Positions 1 to 9,408 of a stretch of DNA of 64,000 nucleotides are shown one piece after another (the first letter of the stretch is position 1; the number at the start of each line of letters is the position of its first letter). Position numbers and translations under genes: made by a program. This DNA comes from Helicobacter cetorum (lineage in GTDB: Bacteria; Campylobacterota; Campylobacteria; Campylobacterales; DZAY01): contig DZAY01000003.1 in the NCBI GenBank assembly GCA_022729735.1, forward strand, positions 1 to 64,000. Direction: 5' to 3'. Below the pieces are notes generated by a model that had not been told where the DNA came from, made no database searches, and was given only the letters and a program-made list of their open reading frames with translations.

Positions 1-1197
1 ACAAGTTCAACAGATATTTTAATTAAAAAAGAAAAGCTTTTTAGCTTATTGTCAAATAGTGGTATTTTTGAAGAAAATATGGAAGATATTTATAAAACAG
101 AAAATCATAAGTTTAATATTACGACAAGTGAATTATATGATAAATATCAAGAAGTTGATGATATTGAAGATATTACTAAAAAATTGAATTATATAAGCAT
201 TAAAAGAGGAGAACGAGAACAAAATAATTTTGAAAATATAGGTTATATTCTTTTAACAGAATCTCGACATATTAATTTAGTTGCTTGGGATGAAACCATA
301 AAAGAACAAGGACAAGTTCCATTAGCTACAAATATGCAATTTCTAACAAATAAGTTTTGGTTTAAATTAAATAAAGGTTTTGGGAAAAAAGATTGTCCAA
401 TTTCTTTTAAAATAACTACAAAAGCACAAATTTTATTATCATCACATCTAACAGAAAAGATTAGAAATAGTTATTTAGAACTTCAACAACAAATAAATAA
501 TGGTTCAATTACGGAAGATATAGCTTTAAAAGTTTTATGTGAATTAAAAACTCGTTCTAAATTGCCAGAAGAACTACAAGATGCAAATATGAATGATATT
601 TTGTCATCTTTAGACTCGACTTTAGATGATTATATATTAGAACATGAAAATGTAAAAAAACTTGCCATTGAATCTGGTAATAAAAATATTGAACTTGAAG
701 AAGTTTTGCAAAATACAGTATTAGAAAAAAAACAATTAGAACTTGAACATGAAAATATCACTCAAAAGAATGCACAGCTACAAGAAAACTTGCTTAATAA
801 AGAAAATGAAGCGAAAAACTATAAAGAAAAATATTTATTACAACAACAAGAGAAATTATCTATTCTTAGTCAGAAAAAAGAAAAAAGTGAAAAAAAACTT
901 GACTTCGTTTGCTCTTTATTAAAATTTGTTTTTGTTGTTTTAGTTTTAGTGATTTTTTTAAAAACTACTATTAGTTTAGAATGGGATAACACTACACAAA
1001 AAATTATTTGGATAATTTCTGTAGTCATAACAATTTTGAGCTATTTCTATGGAAATAAAATAGAATTTATAAAAGAAATTATCTTAAAAGTTAGAAAATT
1101 AATACAGTCAGTATTATATAAATACTATGAATTTAAAGAAGATGTTTATAAAAAATTAGAACTTGAAATAAAATCTATTCTTGATTCACAAGAATAA
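1..1197 (+). CDS. Coiled-coil membrane protein of unknown function, 5'-truncated
   Basis: The reading frame is open to the window edge, so the N-terminus is missing; the TTG at 49 used by the ORF track is probably not the real start. The visible part has a globular region up to about residue 190 containing GYILLTES and PLATNMQFLTNKFWF, a charged coiled coil rich in Glu, Lys and Gln (about 200-285), then two membrane segments (about 290-308 and 322-340) and a charged tail. The globular segment loosely recalls PIN-like folds, but I cannot confirm this. The Fic gene follows after 57 bases. I do not recognise the family. Confidence 0.6.
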   Translation, partial: TSSTDILIKKEKLFSLLSNSGIFEENMEDIYKTENHKFNITTSELYDKYQEVDDIEDITKKLNYISIKRGEREQNNFENIGYILLTESRHINLVAWDETIKEQGQVPLATNMQFLTNKFWFKLNKGFGKKDCPISFKITTKAQILLSSHLTEKIRNSYLELQQQINNGSITEDIALKVLCELKTRSKLPEELQDANMNDILSSLDSTLDDYILEHENVKKLAIESGNKNIELEEVLQNTVLEKKQLELEHENITQKNAQLQENLLNKENEAKNYKEKYLLQQQEKLSILSQKKEKSEKKLDFVCSLLKFVFVVLVLVIFLKTTISLEWDNTTQKIIWIISVVITILSYFYGNKIEFIKEIILKVRKLIQSVLYKYYEFKEDVYKKLELEIKSILDSQE

Positions 1198-1254
1198 AAT
1201 TTTTTAATAATTTGAATACTAATGATCTGATTAAATATCGAGGAAGTAAAAAAA

Positions 1255-2010
1255 GTGCTGGCATTTTGTCAAATCTATAGAGATAAAATCATGAAAATAA
1301 ATAGCAAAATTATAAACAAAATCGATACTACAAATTTAAATATTTTTGTGCCAAATAAAAAACTATCATTTAACTTAGCTAAAAAAGACAAGATAGATTT
1401 CATTTATAACACTTCTGCATTAGAAGGTAATGCGATGACTTTTCCAGAAGTTCAAACACTTTTAGAAGGTATTACAGTTGGCGGACATAAGCTAAGTGAT
1501 GAGCAACAAATACTTAACCAAAATAGAAGTGTAAATCTACTTTTTGAACTAATAGAAAAAAGTGAGTTTCATATAGATAAATCCACATTTTTAAAGCTTC
1601 ATAACAAAGTAGCACAAGAAGAAGCTATTGTTTTGGGAGAGTTTAGGACAAGTGGAGTTAATATTGGTGGGACAGATTATATCCCTCCAAAAGCAGATGA
1701 GTTAAACACTGTTTTTGAAGATGGTGTAAAAGAGATAAAAAAGATTAATCATCCAATAATAAGAGCTATAACATATTTTCTATTTGGTGCTAAGAGCCAA
1801 TTTTTCTTTGATGGAAATAAACGAACATCAAGACTTATGATGAATGGAATACTTTTGGATAATGGTTATCCAATTTTGAATATAAAAGTAAAAGATAAAT
1901 TGGAGTTTAACAAAGTTATGATTGAGTTTTATGATACAGATGACATCAAAAAAGTAATAGAATATTTGGCAAATTACTATATCAAACAAAATACTCATTT
2001 AATGGCTTAA
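1255..2010 (+). CDS. Fic-family protein with degenerate active-site motif
   Basis: Fic proteins usually transfer AMP or another phosphate-containing group to target proteins. The core motif is expected as HPFxDGNGR; here residues 182-190 read QFFFDGNKR, so the catalytic His is Gln and the second Gly of GNG is Lys. An N-terminal inhibitory motif (S/T)xxxE(G/N) is present as TSALEGN (53-59), which suggests a class II, self-inhibited architecture. The GTG at 1255 is supported by AGGAAG eight bases upstream; an ATG at 1291 has no clear ribosome site. The protein may be catalytically inactive or use a different chemistry. Family assignment is firm, activity is not. Confidence 0.85.
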   Translation: MLAFCQIYRDKIMKINSKIINKIDTTNLNIFVPNKKLSFNLAKKDKIDFIYNTSALEGNAMTFPEVQTLLEGITVGGHKLSDEQQILNQNRSVNLLFELIEKSEFHIDKSTFLKLHNKVAQEEAIVLGEFRTSGVNIGGTDYIPPKADELNTVFEDGVKEIKKINHPIIRAITYFLFGAKSQFFFDGNKRTSRLMMNGILLDNGYPILNIKVKDKLEFNKVMIEFYDTDDIKKVIEYLANYYIKQNTHLMA

Positions 2011-2090
2011 TTATTTCATCCCTTTGGCTTTTGCTATATTTCCTATTGCTTCAAGTAACTCTCATCACTATCTTCATCTTCAATCACTTA
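2011..2090 (-). pseudogene. Possible remnant of a HigA-like antitoxin gene
   Basis: Read on the minus strand, this stretch gives LEAIGNIAKAKGMK followed by a stop, preceded after a one-base frame shift by VIEDEDSDES. The pattern resembles the middle of HigA-like addiction-module antidote proteins, where an acidic stretch precedes an ALxDIAKAKGM-like helix. Only about 25 codons remain and the helix-turn-helix part is gone, so it would be a decayed fragment. A TTGACA hexamer lies further upstream on the minus strand. The match is short and from memory. Confidence 0.3.
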
Positions 2091-2183
2091 AAAGTTTTTT
2101 TAGCTTTTTGTATATTTGCACCCTTTTAATGTTTATCTGATTAGATACAAAATTGTCAATTTCTTAATTTAATATTATTTAAA

Positions 2184-2189
2184 TATAAT
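2184..2189 (+). promoter_or_regulatory. -10 element for the rluA-led gene run
   Basis: A perfect TATAAT lies 28 bases before the TTG start of the pseudouridine synthase gene, in a very AT-rich stretch without a clear -35 element, which is common in this bacterial group. It could drive the plus-strand run that follows. Confidence 0.5.
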
Positions 2190-2217
2190 TTCAAATTAAA
2201 AACAATGAAGGTTTGTT

Positions 2218-3138
2218 TTGGGATTTGTAAAAGAAAAATTTTATACAGAAAAAGTTAGAAGTTTTATTTTTTTGATGAAAAATTTAAATATTTCACAAAA
2301 AGAGGCTCAAAAAATTATTGATAAAGGCAGACTGTTTGTAAATGGTGAGCCTTTTATGGATAAATCAGGATATGTTTTTGGAAATGTTGAAGTTATGGTT
2401 TTTAAACCAGAGCCAAAAGGTTTAATGCCAATTTTTAAAACTCATAATTTTGCAATTTTTAATAAACCAAGTGGATTATTAATTCATCCTAAAAATAGAT
2501 TGACCAAAAATTCTCTGCTTGATGAAGCAAGAGGACTTTTTGGAAATAGCACAAATATTGTTCATAGATTGGATTATGAGACGAGTGGAATAGTTATTGC
2601 AAGTTTTAATTTAGAAAGTGAAGTTGAGCTAAAGCTAAAATTTGAAAAAAAAGAGGTTAAAAAGAGTTATTTAGCTCTTGTAAAAGGAAAAATTCAGAAT
2701 GATTTTATAATAAATAAACCAATTTTGAAAAATAGAGAATTTGGAGATTTAAGACTTAAGGTTTTGATTGATGAAAGAGGTAAAAATGCAGAAACAGAAT
2801 TTAAGGTTATTAAATATTTTGATAAAGTTAATATGAGTTTGCTTAGAGCTTTTCCAAAGACAGGAAGGCAACACCAAATAAGGGCTCATCTAAATTTTTC
2901 AGGTTTTCCAATAGTTGGCGATACTATTTATGGTGTTGATAGAGATGTAAGTGCTAAATATTTAGATGGGGTTTTGAGTGATGAAGAGAGACTTGTAAAA
3001 TGTGGGGCATTGCGATTAATGCTACACTCAGAAAGTGTGGAGTTTAGTCTCAATTATCTTAATTATAAGTTTGTGTCAAATAGTGGTTTCTTAAATTTTA
3101 TAGAAAATTTTGTTTCTAAATATTACAATAACATTTAA
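2218..3138 (+). CDS. RluA-family 23S rRNA pseudouridine synthase
   Basis: This enzyme isomerises specific uridines of ribosomal RNA to pseudouridine. An S4-like RNA-binding region sits near residues 20-60 ([11 protein letters not shown]), followed by the catalytic domain with the family motif HRLDYETSG, whose Asp is the nucleophile. Further conserved blocks are [10 protein letters not shown] and [10 protein letters not shown]. Its 306 residues are normal for the RluA/RluD group. The TTG start is chosen because AAGG lies six bases upstream and no in-frame ATG is near. The exact target uridine cannot be read from sequence. It heads a tightly packed plus-strand run. Confidence 0.9.
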   Translation: MGFVKEKFYTEKVRSFIFLMKNLNISQKEAQKIIDKGRLFVNGEPFMDKSGYVFGNVEVMVFKPEPKGLMPIFKTHNFAIFNKPSGLLIHPKNRLTKNSLLDEARGLFGNSTNIVHRLDYETSGIVIASFNLESEVELKLKFEKKEVKKSYLALVKGKIQNDFIINKPILKNREFGDLRLKVLIDERGKNAETEFKVIKYFDKVNMSLLRAFPKTGRQHQIRAHLNFSGFPIVGDTIYGVDRDVSAKYLDGVLSDEERLVKCGALRLMLHSESVEFSLNYLNYKFVSNSGFLNFIENFVSKYYNNI

Positions 3139-3158
3139 ATTATAAAAACGGAGTAGTC

Positions 3159-5102
3159 ATGGGAAGAGATTTAAAAATGTCGCAAAAGTTTCTAATACCA
3201 GTTGTTGTTGCAATTATTTCAATAGGTATTGTTGGATTTTTCTATATTAGATATGTTACGGAAGATTTAAAAGATGCAAAAATTGTAGAAACAACAGAAA
3301 TGTTAAAAGGTGCTTTGAAAGCTACACTTGAAACAAAAATGAGTACAGGTATTTCAAATGCAGTTGCCATCTCAAGCAATGGAGATATTATTCAAGCATT
3401 ATCGTTAAATGATAGAACACTTGCTACATATGCAGTTGGAAAACTTGGAGTAAAATATAAGGAATGGACAGAGTATCAAAATATTCAATTAATGGTGCAT
3501 ACTGCTGATTTAAAACTGTTTCTTACATCTCAAGATTTAAATAAATTTGGTGATGATTTGAGTAAAAGAGATATAATAAAAATTGTAAATCAGACTCAAA
3601 AACCTCAAATAAAGTTTGAGCCAAATAACTTATCACCTTTAAAAGCTGTTGTTCCTATATTCGATTTTGATAAAAAGTTTCTCGGTTCAGTAGAGTTCAA
3701 TCAAGGTTTAAACTCTGTGCAAAGAAGTTTAATTGTTGATAAAATAGAGTATGTACTGCTTATAGAATCAAATAAATATACAGGGGCAAAAGATAAGTTA
3801 ATTCCAGTTGGAAACTACTATGTAACTCAAAAAGATATAAATGAACCTTTTATAAAAGATAGTGCTGGAGTGGATTTTGGTAAGTTATTAAAAAATGGTT
3901 ACTATATGAGTGGAAAATATTTATACACATTTACTGATGTATTAGATGTGAATAATAATAAAATTGGTATTCATTTAGTTGCTCAAGATTTAACAATTGT
4001 TATGGAGCATATTGAACAAGCTAAAAATGCTATTTTACAACTTGTTGGAATTATTACTATTTTTATTGTTATTTTGATTGTAATGATTTTTGTAATTGTA
4101 AAACTTGCTATTTTAAAACCTATTGATAAATTTAGTGAAATAGTTTATGATTTATCAAGTGGCGAAGGGGATTTAACTAAACGAATTAATCTTCAAACAA
4201 AAGATGAGCTTGGAATAGTTGCAGGATATATTGATACATTTATTGGAAAAATTGAAACTACAATAAATCTTATCAAAAAAGCATCAAATGAGAATGCAAC
4301 AGTTTCAGCAGAGCTTAGTCATACATCTATGTGTATTGGAAAAAGTGCAGAAAAAGCTGTTGAAGTTGTAAATACTGCTATAAAAGAGACAGAGCTTATA
4401 AAAAATAAAATACAAGTTACAGCAAATGATATTTTATCTACAAAAAGTGAAATTAATAGTGCTCATAAGAGATTAACTGAAGCAAAAGAGCAGATAATTC
4501 AAATGAGCGATTCTGTAAGAGATAGTTCAGAATTAGAAATGGAATTAGCAGGAAGACTTAACCATTTAAGCCAAGATGCAGAACAGGTAAAATCAATTTT
4601 AACTGTAATTTCTGATATTGCAGACCAAACAAATTTATTAGCATTAAATGCAGCAATTGAGGCAGCAAGAGCTGGAGAACACGGAAGAGGATTTGCCGTA
4701 GTTGCAGATGAAGTTAGAAAGTTAGCAGAGCGAACTCAAAAATCTTTAACAGAAATTAATGCAACAATTAATGTAATAGTTCAAGCGATTGTTGATGCAA
4801 GTGAATCTATGAATAAAAATTCAGATTCAATTCAAAATTTAGTAAATATTGCAAATATTGTGAGAGATTCTATTACAGAGTCTGCTAAAATTATGGAAAA
4901 TGCTATGAGTGTTGTAAATCATAGTGTTGAAAGTTCAATGGCAGTATCAAAAGAGACAGAAAATATTGTAGCACTTGTTACAGATATTAATAATATTTCA
5001 AACTCAAATGCAAGAAGTGTAGAAGAGATTGCAAGTGCATCTGAACATTTATATAAAATGACAGAAGCTTTAAATAATAAACTTGCAGAGTTTAAAAGTT
5101 AA
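3159..5102 (+). CDS. Methyl-accepting chemotaxis protein with periplasmic sensor
   Basis: This is a transmembrane chemoreceptor that passes ligand signals to the CheA/CheW array. Membrane segment 1 is about residues 11-30, followed by a periplasmic sensor of about 260 residues (size and layout fit a dCache domain), membrane segment 2 at about 290-318, HAMP to about 370, then the cytoplasmic coiled coil. The hairpin tip (about 488-526) contains [19 protein letters not shown] and [19 protein letters not shown]. The start ATG has the ribosome site CGGAG; an internal ATG at 3177 is possible. The ligand is unknown and the C-terminus lacks a CheR-binding pentapeptide. Confidence 0.93.
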   Translation: MGRDLKMSQKFLIPVVVAIISIGIVGFFYIRYVTEDLKDAKIVETTEMLKGALKATLETKMSTGISNAVAISSNGDIIQALSLNDRTLATYAVGKLGVKYKEWTEYQNIQLMVHTADLKLFLTSQDLNKFGDDLSKRDIIKIVNQTQKPQIKFEPNNLSPLKAVVPIFDFDKKFLGSVEFNQGLNSVQRSLIVDKIEYVLLIESNKYTGAKDKLIPVGNYYVTQKDINEPFIKDSAGVDFGKLLKNGYYMSGKYLYTFTDVLDVNNNKIGIHLVAQDLTIVMEHIEQAKNAILQLVGIITIFIVILIVMIFVIVKLAILKPIDKFSEIVYDLSSGEGDLTKRINLQTKDELGIVAGYIDTFIGKIETTINLIKKASNENATVSAELSHTSMCIGKSAEKAVEVVNTAIKETELIKNKIQVTANDILSTKSEINSAHKRLTEAKEQIIQMSDSVRDSSELEMELAGRLNHLSQDAEQVKSILTVISDIADQTNLLALNAAIEAARAGEHGRGFAVVADEVRKLAERTQKSLTEINATINVIVQAIVDASESMNKNSDSIQNLVNIANIVRDSITESAKIMENAMSVVNHSVESSMAVSKETENIVALVTDINNISNSNARSVEEIASASEHLYKMTEALNNKLAEFKS

Positions 5103-5111
5103 GGTTTAGTT

Positions 5112-6641
5112 ATGTTTGTTGATGTATTAGTAATTGGAAGTGGTGGAGCAGGACTAACCTCTGCAATAGAAGCTAAAAGGTGTGGTGTAAGTGTTGCATT
5201 AATTTCTAAAAATGCAACTACTTCATCTCAAACTTCAATGGCTCAAGGTGGTATTAATGCCGTGATTGATAGTTTTGATGATAGTATAACTTCTCACATA
5301 CAAGATACTATTAAATCTTCTCATGAATTAGCAAATTTTGAAAACATTAAATATTTATGTGAAAATGGTGAAAAAGCTATTAAATTTTTAGATAGTTGTG
5401 GAGTTGCTTTTAGTAGAGAAAATGGTAATTTTGCAAAACGAAAATTGGGTGGAGCTTCTAATAAGAGAGCTTTATATGCACAAGATTATACAGGACTCAA
5501 AATAACTCAAACTCTTTATGATGTTGCCATTAAAGAAGGTGTTACTTTTTTTGAAGATAGGTTTTTATTATCACTAATTCACAAAGACAAAGAGGTTTTT
5601 GGTGGAGTTTTTTTTAATATTAAAAGTGGAGAAATAGAAAAAATTTATTCTAAAGCTACAATATTAGCAACTGGTGGATATGCAAAAATTTATGGAAAAT
5701 TTAGCACGAACTCATATTCAGCTACTGGTGATGGATTGGTTTGTGCATTAAAATCTGGTGCAACTTTATCAAATTTGGAGTTTATTCAATTTCACCCAAC
5801 AGGATTAAAAAATAGCTCTATCTTAATAAGTGAGAGTGCAAGAGGTGAAGGTGGATATTTACTTTGTAATGAAGAAAGATTTATAGATGAACTACTTCCA
5901 CGAGATGTAATTTCAGTTGCGATGGCAGAAAAAATCAAAGATGGAAAAGAGCTATTTTTGGATATTAGACATTTAGGAGACAAGATTGATGAATTGCTTC
6001 CACAAGAAAAAGAGTTATGTAAAATTTATGCAAACTTAGACCCAAAAGAGAGTTTAATACCAATTACACCCGTAGCTCACTATACAATGGGTGGAGTAAA
6101 AACTAATATTGATACCTCAACAGAGTTAAAAAGATTTTTTTGTGTAGGTGAAGTTAGTGATAGTTTTATACACGGAGCAAATAGACTTGGAGGAAATTCA
6201 CTATTAGAAATTATTGTTTTTGGATTAAAAGCTGGTGAAATGTCTGCAAAATTATCAAAAGAGAGTGAAATTATTAATTTAGATTTTGATTACTTAATAG
6301 AAGAGTTAAATTATGAGTGTAAATACAACTTTTATGAGCATAAAAACTATTTAGCAGAACTTTTTTATAAACATGTTGGAATTCTTAGAGATAAAAGTGG
6401 ATTAGAATTTGCTCTAAAAGAGATAGAAAAGTTACAATTACTTCTTCCACTTTCTGGAGTTAAAGATAAAAGTTTAGTTTATAATCGCGAACTTGTAGAT
6501 TTTTTAGAGTATAAAAATATGTTAATATTAGCTAGAGAGATTATAAAAGTTTCACTTAATCGAGAAGAGAGTAGAGGAGCTTTTAGAAGAATTGATTTTA
6601 ATAGTTTAAAAGAGCCATTTTGTAGCAGTGTGAGGTTATAG
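5112..6641 (+). CDS. Succinate dehydrogenase/fumarate reductase-type flavoprotein subunit
   Basis: FAD-dependent subunit that would interconvert succinate and fumarate. The N-terminal GSGGAGLTSAIEA binds the FAD ADP part. SQTSMAQGGINA is the segment that carries the covalent-FAD His in classical enzymes; here that position is Gln, suggesting non-covalent FAD. Substrate-site blocks include HPTGL, ESARGEGG, RDVISVA, PVAHYTMGG and HGANRLGGNSLLE. At 509 residues it is shorter than classical SdhA and close to L-aspartate oxidase (NadB) in size. The iron-sulfur partner starting at the very next base favours an SDH/FRD role, although NadB is the main alternative because nadA is in this window. Confidence 0.75.
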   Translation: MFVDVLVIGSGGAGLTSAIEAKRCGVSVALISKNATTSSQTSMAQGGINAVIDSFDDSITSHIQDTIKSSHELANFENIKYLCENGEKAIKFLDSCGVAFSRENGNFAKRKLGGASNKRALYAQDYTGLKITQTLYDVAIKEGVTFFEDRFLLSLIHKDKEVFGGVFFNIKSGEIEKIYSKATILATGGYAKIYGKFSTNSYSATGDGLVCALKSGATLSNLEFIQFHPTGLKNSSILISESARGEGGYLLCNEERFIDELLPRDVISVAMAEKIKDGKELFLDIRHLGDKIDELLPQEKELCKIYANLDPKESLIPITPVAHYTMGGVKTNIDTSTELKRFFCVGEVSDSFIHGANRLGGNSLLEIIVFGLKAGEMSAKLSKESEIINLDFDYLIEELNYECKYNFYEHKNYLAELFYKHVGILRDKSGLEFALKEIEKLQLLLPLSGVKDKSLVYNRELVDFLEYKNMLILAREIIKVSLNREESRGAFRRIDFNSLKEPFCSSVRL

Positions 6642-7319
6642 ATGAAAATTTTTATAGAGCGAAATGGAAATTTAGTAGAGTTTGATAATATAGGAGGCAC
6701 AACTCTTTTAGAAGCATTAATGTATATAAAAGAGAATATCGATAGTAGTTTAACTTTTAGAAAAGATTGCAGAAGTGGTGTTTGTGGAAGTTGTGGAGTT
6801 TTTGTAAATGATAAAGAGGTTCTGGCTTGTAAATATAAATTAAGTCATGAAGATGTAATAAAACCTCTTAGAAATCATAAAATTATTAGAGATTTAGTAG
6901 TTGAGAGTAACTCAAAAGTTTTATTAGAGAGAGCAAAAACATATTTAAATCCAAAAGAAAACTTTAGTGTAACTTATGAAGATGAGAAGAGATATAGAGT
7001 AGAAAGTGAGTGTATATTGTGTGGAAGCTGTTATAGTAGATGTCCTGTAATTGCTTACAAAAATGATTTTTTAGGACCATTTGCACTAATGCGAAACTAT
7101 CGATATGTAGTTGATAATAGAGAAGAGAATAAAAAAGAAAAAATTGATAGTGTGCAAAATAGTGGAATTTGGGATTGCACTTTATGTGGAGAGTGTTCAT
7201 ATATTTGCCCACAACATATAGATATAAAAGGTGATATATCACTACTTAGGTCAATATCTTTTAATTATGGATATTCTGACCCAAATATGTTTAATAGCTT
7301 TGGTTTAGATTTTTTATAA
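6642..7319 (+). CDS. Succinate dehydrogenase/fumarate reductase-type iron-sulfur subunit
   Basis: Carries electrons between the flavoprotein and a quinone or other partner. The N-terminal ferredoxin fold has CRSGVCGSCG plus a later Cys (VLAC) for a [2Fe-2S] centre. The C-terminal part has CILCGSCYSRCP and CTLCGECSYICP. The second motif has one Cys more than classical SdhB, so centre S3 may be [4Fe-4S], as described for the non-classical (type E) enzymes. Type E enzymes normally also have a CCG-domain subunit, which is not adjacent here. The gene begins at the base after the flavoprotein stop, so the two are coupled. Confidence 0.8.
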   Translation: MKIFIERNGNLVEFDNIGGTTLLEALMYIKENIDSSLTFRKDCRSGVCGSCGVFVNDKEVLACKYKLSHEDVIKPLRNHKIIRDLVVESNSKVLLERAKTYLNPKENFSVTYEDEKRYRVESECILCGSCYSRCPVIAYKNDFLGPFALMRNYRYVVDNREENKKEKIDSVQNSGIWDCTLCGECSYICPQHIDIKGDISLLRSISFNYGYSDPNMFNSFGLDFL

Positions 7320-7328
7320 AGGGTAGTC

Positions 7329-7967
7329 ATGAAAACTTTTTTAGTTTCAATAATATTTGCTTTAACTCTATTTGGAGCTAATTCAAAAGATACTGTTTTG
7401 CAAGAGACTGTAATGGAGTTACACAAAGCAGAAACTATTAACAGAGAGTGTTATAGAGGGCAAAGAGTTGCATTTCCAAATACATCTTTAGGACATTTTG
7501 AAAGAGTTATGAGTAATTTAGCAGAGCAATTACAAAAAAATATTTCAATTATGTATGAAGATAAAATTATAGCCGTTACATCATTTACATTTATAGATAG
7601 TAGTGAAGATGATAAAAGAGCGAATGCTTTGGGAAATATAATTGCTGAATATCTAATAAACCATTTGCAAGTTAGATGTTTTAATATTGTAGATACAAGA
7701 AATATAAAAGTAGCTATAAATAGTGCTAACTCTACATTTGTATTTGATGATAACTTTAAAAAAAGAATGAATGAGTATAATTCTAAACTTGTAGTGATTG
7801 GAAGTGTAGCTCAATATGGTGGTGGAATGGTGATTAATGCAAGAATTGTGGATTTAAGCACTTCACTTATTGCTTCAACTGCCAAAATTATTTTAAGTGA
7901 AGAGCAAGTAAGACGAATACTTTTAGAACCTATGAAGTTAAATAGAGATAATTTTATACATAATTAA
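7329..7967 (+). CDS. FlgO-like exported protein
   Basis: The N-terminus (MKTFLVSIIFALTLFGANS) is a signal peptide without a lipobox Cys. The mature part matches the FlgO domain in style: LAEQLQKN, VTSFTFIDSSEDDKRANALGNIIAEYL, then a strand-rich end with VVIGSVAQYGGGMVINARIVD. FlgO proteins are outer-membrane-associated and linked to flagella in Vibrio, and the family also occurs in Campylobacterota. The preceding GGGTAGTC gives a ribosome site. No other flagellar gene is adjacent, so a flagellar role is inferred from family only. Confidence 0.65.
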   Translation: MKTFLVSIIFALTLFGANSKDTVLQETVMELHKAETINRECYRGQRVAFPNTSLGHFERVMSNLAEQLQKNISIMYEDKIIAVTSFTFIDSSEDDKRANALGNIIAEYLINHLQVRCFNIVDTRNIKVAINSANSTFVFDDNFKKRMNEYNSKLVVIGSVAQYGGGMVINARIVDLSTSLIASTAKIILSEEQVRRILLEPMKLNRDNFIHN

Positions 7968-7978
7968 AGGATTTAAAG

Positions 7979-8479
7979 ATGGCTGTAAAAGAGTTTAGCT
8001 TTGATATAAGTGCAGAACTTGATATGCAAGAATTGAAAAATGCGATTGAACAGACAAAAAAAGAGATAGTTAATAGATTTGATTTTAAAGATATTTTAAA
8101 AGAGATAGATTTTAATGAGAAAGAAAAAAATATTACAATTCTTTCAACTGGTGAAAAGAGAGTTGAAGCGATTTTTGATGTATTACAAAGCAAAGCAATT
8201 AAACGAAATATCTCTTTAAAATCTCTGAAACTTGATAAGTTTGAGAGTGCAAGTGGTGGAAATACAAAAGGCACTATTAAAATTATTGATGCGATTGATA
8301 AAGATAGTGCAAAAAAGATAGTTCAAAAAATAAAAGATTTAAAGCTTAAAGTTCAAGCTTCAATTAATGGTGATATTGTGCGAGTTAGTGGAAAAGATAA
8401 AGATGAACTTCAAAAAGTTATTCAAACTATTAAAAATGAAGAGTTTGAATTAGCACTTAATTTTATAAATTTTAGATAA
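7979..8479 (+). CDS. yajQ: YajQ-family nucleotide/c-di-GMP-binding protein
   Basis: YajQ proteins are small cytosolic proteins with two ferredoxin-like folds; some members bind cyclic di-GMP and act with transcription factors. Typical blocks are FDISAELDMQELKNAIEQ, IVNRFDF near residues 32-38 and DIVRVSGKDKDELQKVI near the C-terminus. At 166 residues the length is normal. It lies 11 bases after the FlgO-like gene and 8 before the glycosyltransferase, so it is co-transcribed. Binding of c-di-GMP by this member is not demonstrated by sequence alone. Confidence 0.92.
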   Translation: MAVKEFSFDISAELDMQELKNAIEQTKKEIVNRFDFKDILKEIDFNEKEKNITILSTGEKRVEAIFDVLQSKAIKRNISLKSLKLDKFESASGGNTKGTIKIIDAIDKDSAKKIVQKIKDLKLKVQASINGDIVRVSGKDKDELQKVIQTIKNEEFELALNFINFR

Positions 8480-8487
8480 GAGTTATA

Positions 8488-9408
8488 GTGAAATTAGCAG
8501 TAGTAGTTCCTTGTTATAATGAAGAAGAGGTTTTAGAAGAAACGGCTAATAGGTTATTAAAACTATTAGATGAAATGAAAAATGAGTGTAGTGGAGATAT
8601 ATATTTTATAGATGATGGAAGTCGTGATAAGACATTTGCAATAATTGAGCGATTATCATATGAGTATTCAAATATTCATGGAATTAAATTGGCTAAAAAT
8701 GCAGGTCATCAAAATGCACTTTTGGCTGGACTTTTTAGTGTTGAAGCAGATGCAATTATTAGCATTGATGCAGATTTGCAAGATGATATAAATTGCATAA
8801 AAGATATGGTAAAAGAGTTTAAGAGTGGCTCGGAAGTTGTTTATGGAGTGAGAAAAGAGCGAAAAACTGATACAAAATTTAAAAGAGTTACTGCTGAATG
8901 TTTTTATAAACTTATGAAAATTATGGGAGTTGATATTATTTATAATCATGCTGATTATAGATTATTAAGTCAAAGAGCTATTAACATGCTTAAAGATTTT
9001 AGAGAAGTTAATCTATTTTTAAGAGGAATTGTTCCATTAATTGGACTTAAATCATCAATTGTATATTATGACAGATTAGAGAGATTTGCTGGAGAGTCAA
9101 AATATCCACTCAAAAAAATGCTCTCATTTGCTTGGGATGGAATTACATCTTTTTCAATTGTGCCTCTTAGATTTATAACCATGATAGGATTTATAATTTT
9201 TATACTCTCTATTATTGTTAGTTTTTGGGTTATTCTTATTAAACTTTTTACATCAAATGCTGTTCCAGGGTGGGCTTCGACAGTATTACCAATCTATTTT
9301 ATTGGTGGAATTCAACTATTTGCAATAGGAATAATTGGAGAGTATATTGGCAAAATTTACAAAGAGGTAAAATCAAGACCTCGATATTTTATTGAAAGAG
9401 TAGTGTGA
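8488..9408 (+). CDS. Membrane-anchored family 2 glycosyltransferase (GtrB/ArnC/DPM1-like)
   Basis: Probably transfers a sugar from a nucleotide donor to a polyprenyl phosphate at the inner membrane. The N-terminal GT-A domain starts with VVPCYNEEEVLEETANRL, has IDDGSRDKT, and the metal-binding motif as DADLQDD near residues 95-100. Two C-terminal membrane segments (about 228-253 and 267-290) match the GtrB/DPM1 layout. The start is GTG, and the stop overlaps the next gene by four bases. The sugar and acceptor are unknown. Confidence 0.85.
   Translation: MKLAVVVPCYNEEEVLEETANRLLKLLDEMKNECSGDIYFIDDGSRDKTFAIIERLSYEYSNIHGIKLAKNAGHQNALLAGLFSVEADAIISIDADLQDDINCIKDMVKEFKSGSEVVYGVRKERKTDTKFKRVTAECFYKLMKIMGVDIIYNHADYRLLSQRAINMLKDFREVNLFLRGIVPLIGLKSSIVYYDRLERFAGESKYPLKKMLSFAWDGITSFSIVPLRFITMIGFIIFILSIIVSFWVILIKLFTSNAVPGWASTVLPIYFIGGIQLFAIGIIGEYIGKIYKEVKSRPRYFIERVV

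Noticed and set aside
1198-1254. Short gap checked for a tRNA or small RNA
   Set aside because: It is too short and lacks tRNA-like stems; only the Fic ribosome site is visible.
2071-2182. Possible small minus-strand ORF (GTG start reading MQIYKKLKKLLSD)
   Set aside because: It stops after about 13 codons and the following reading frames are broken, so it is not a gene by itself.
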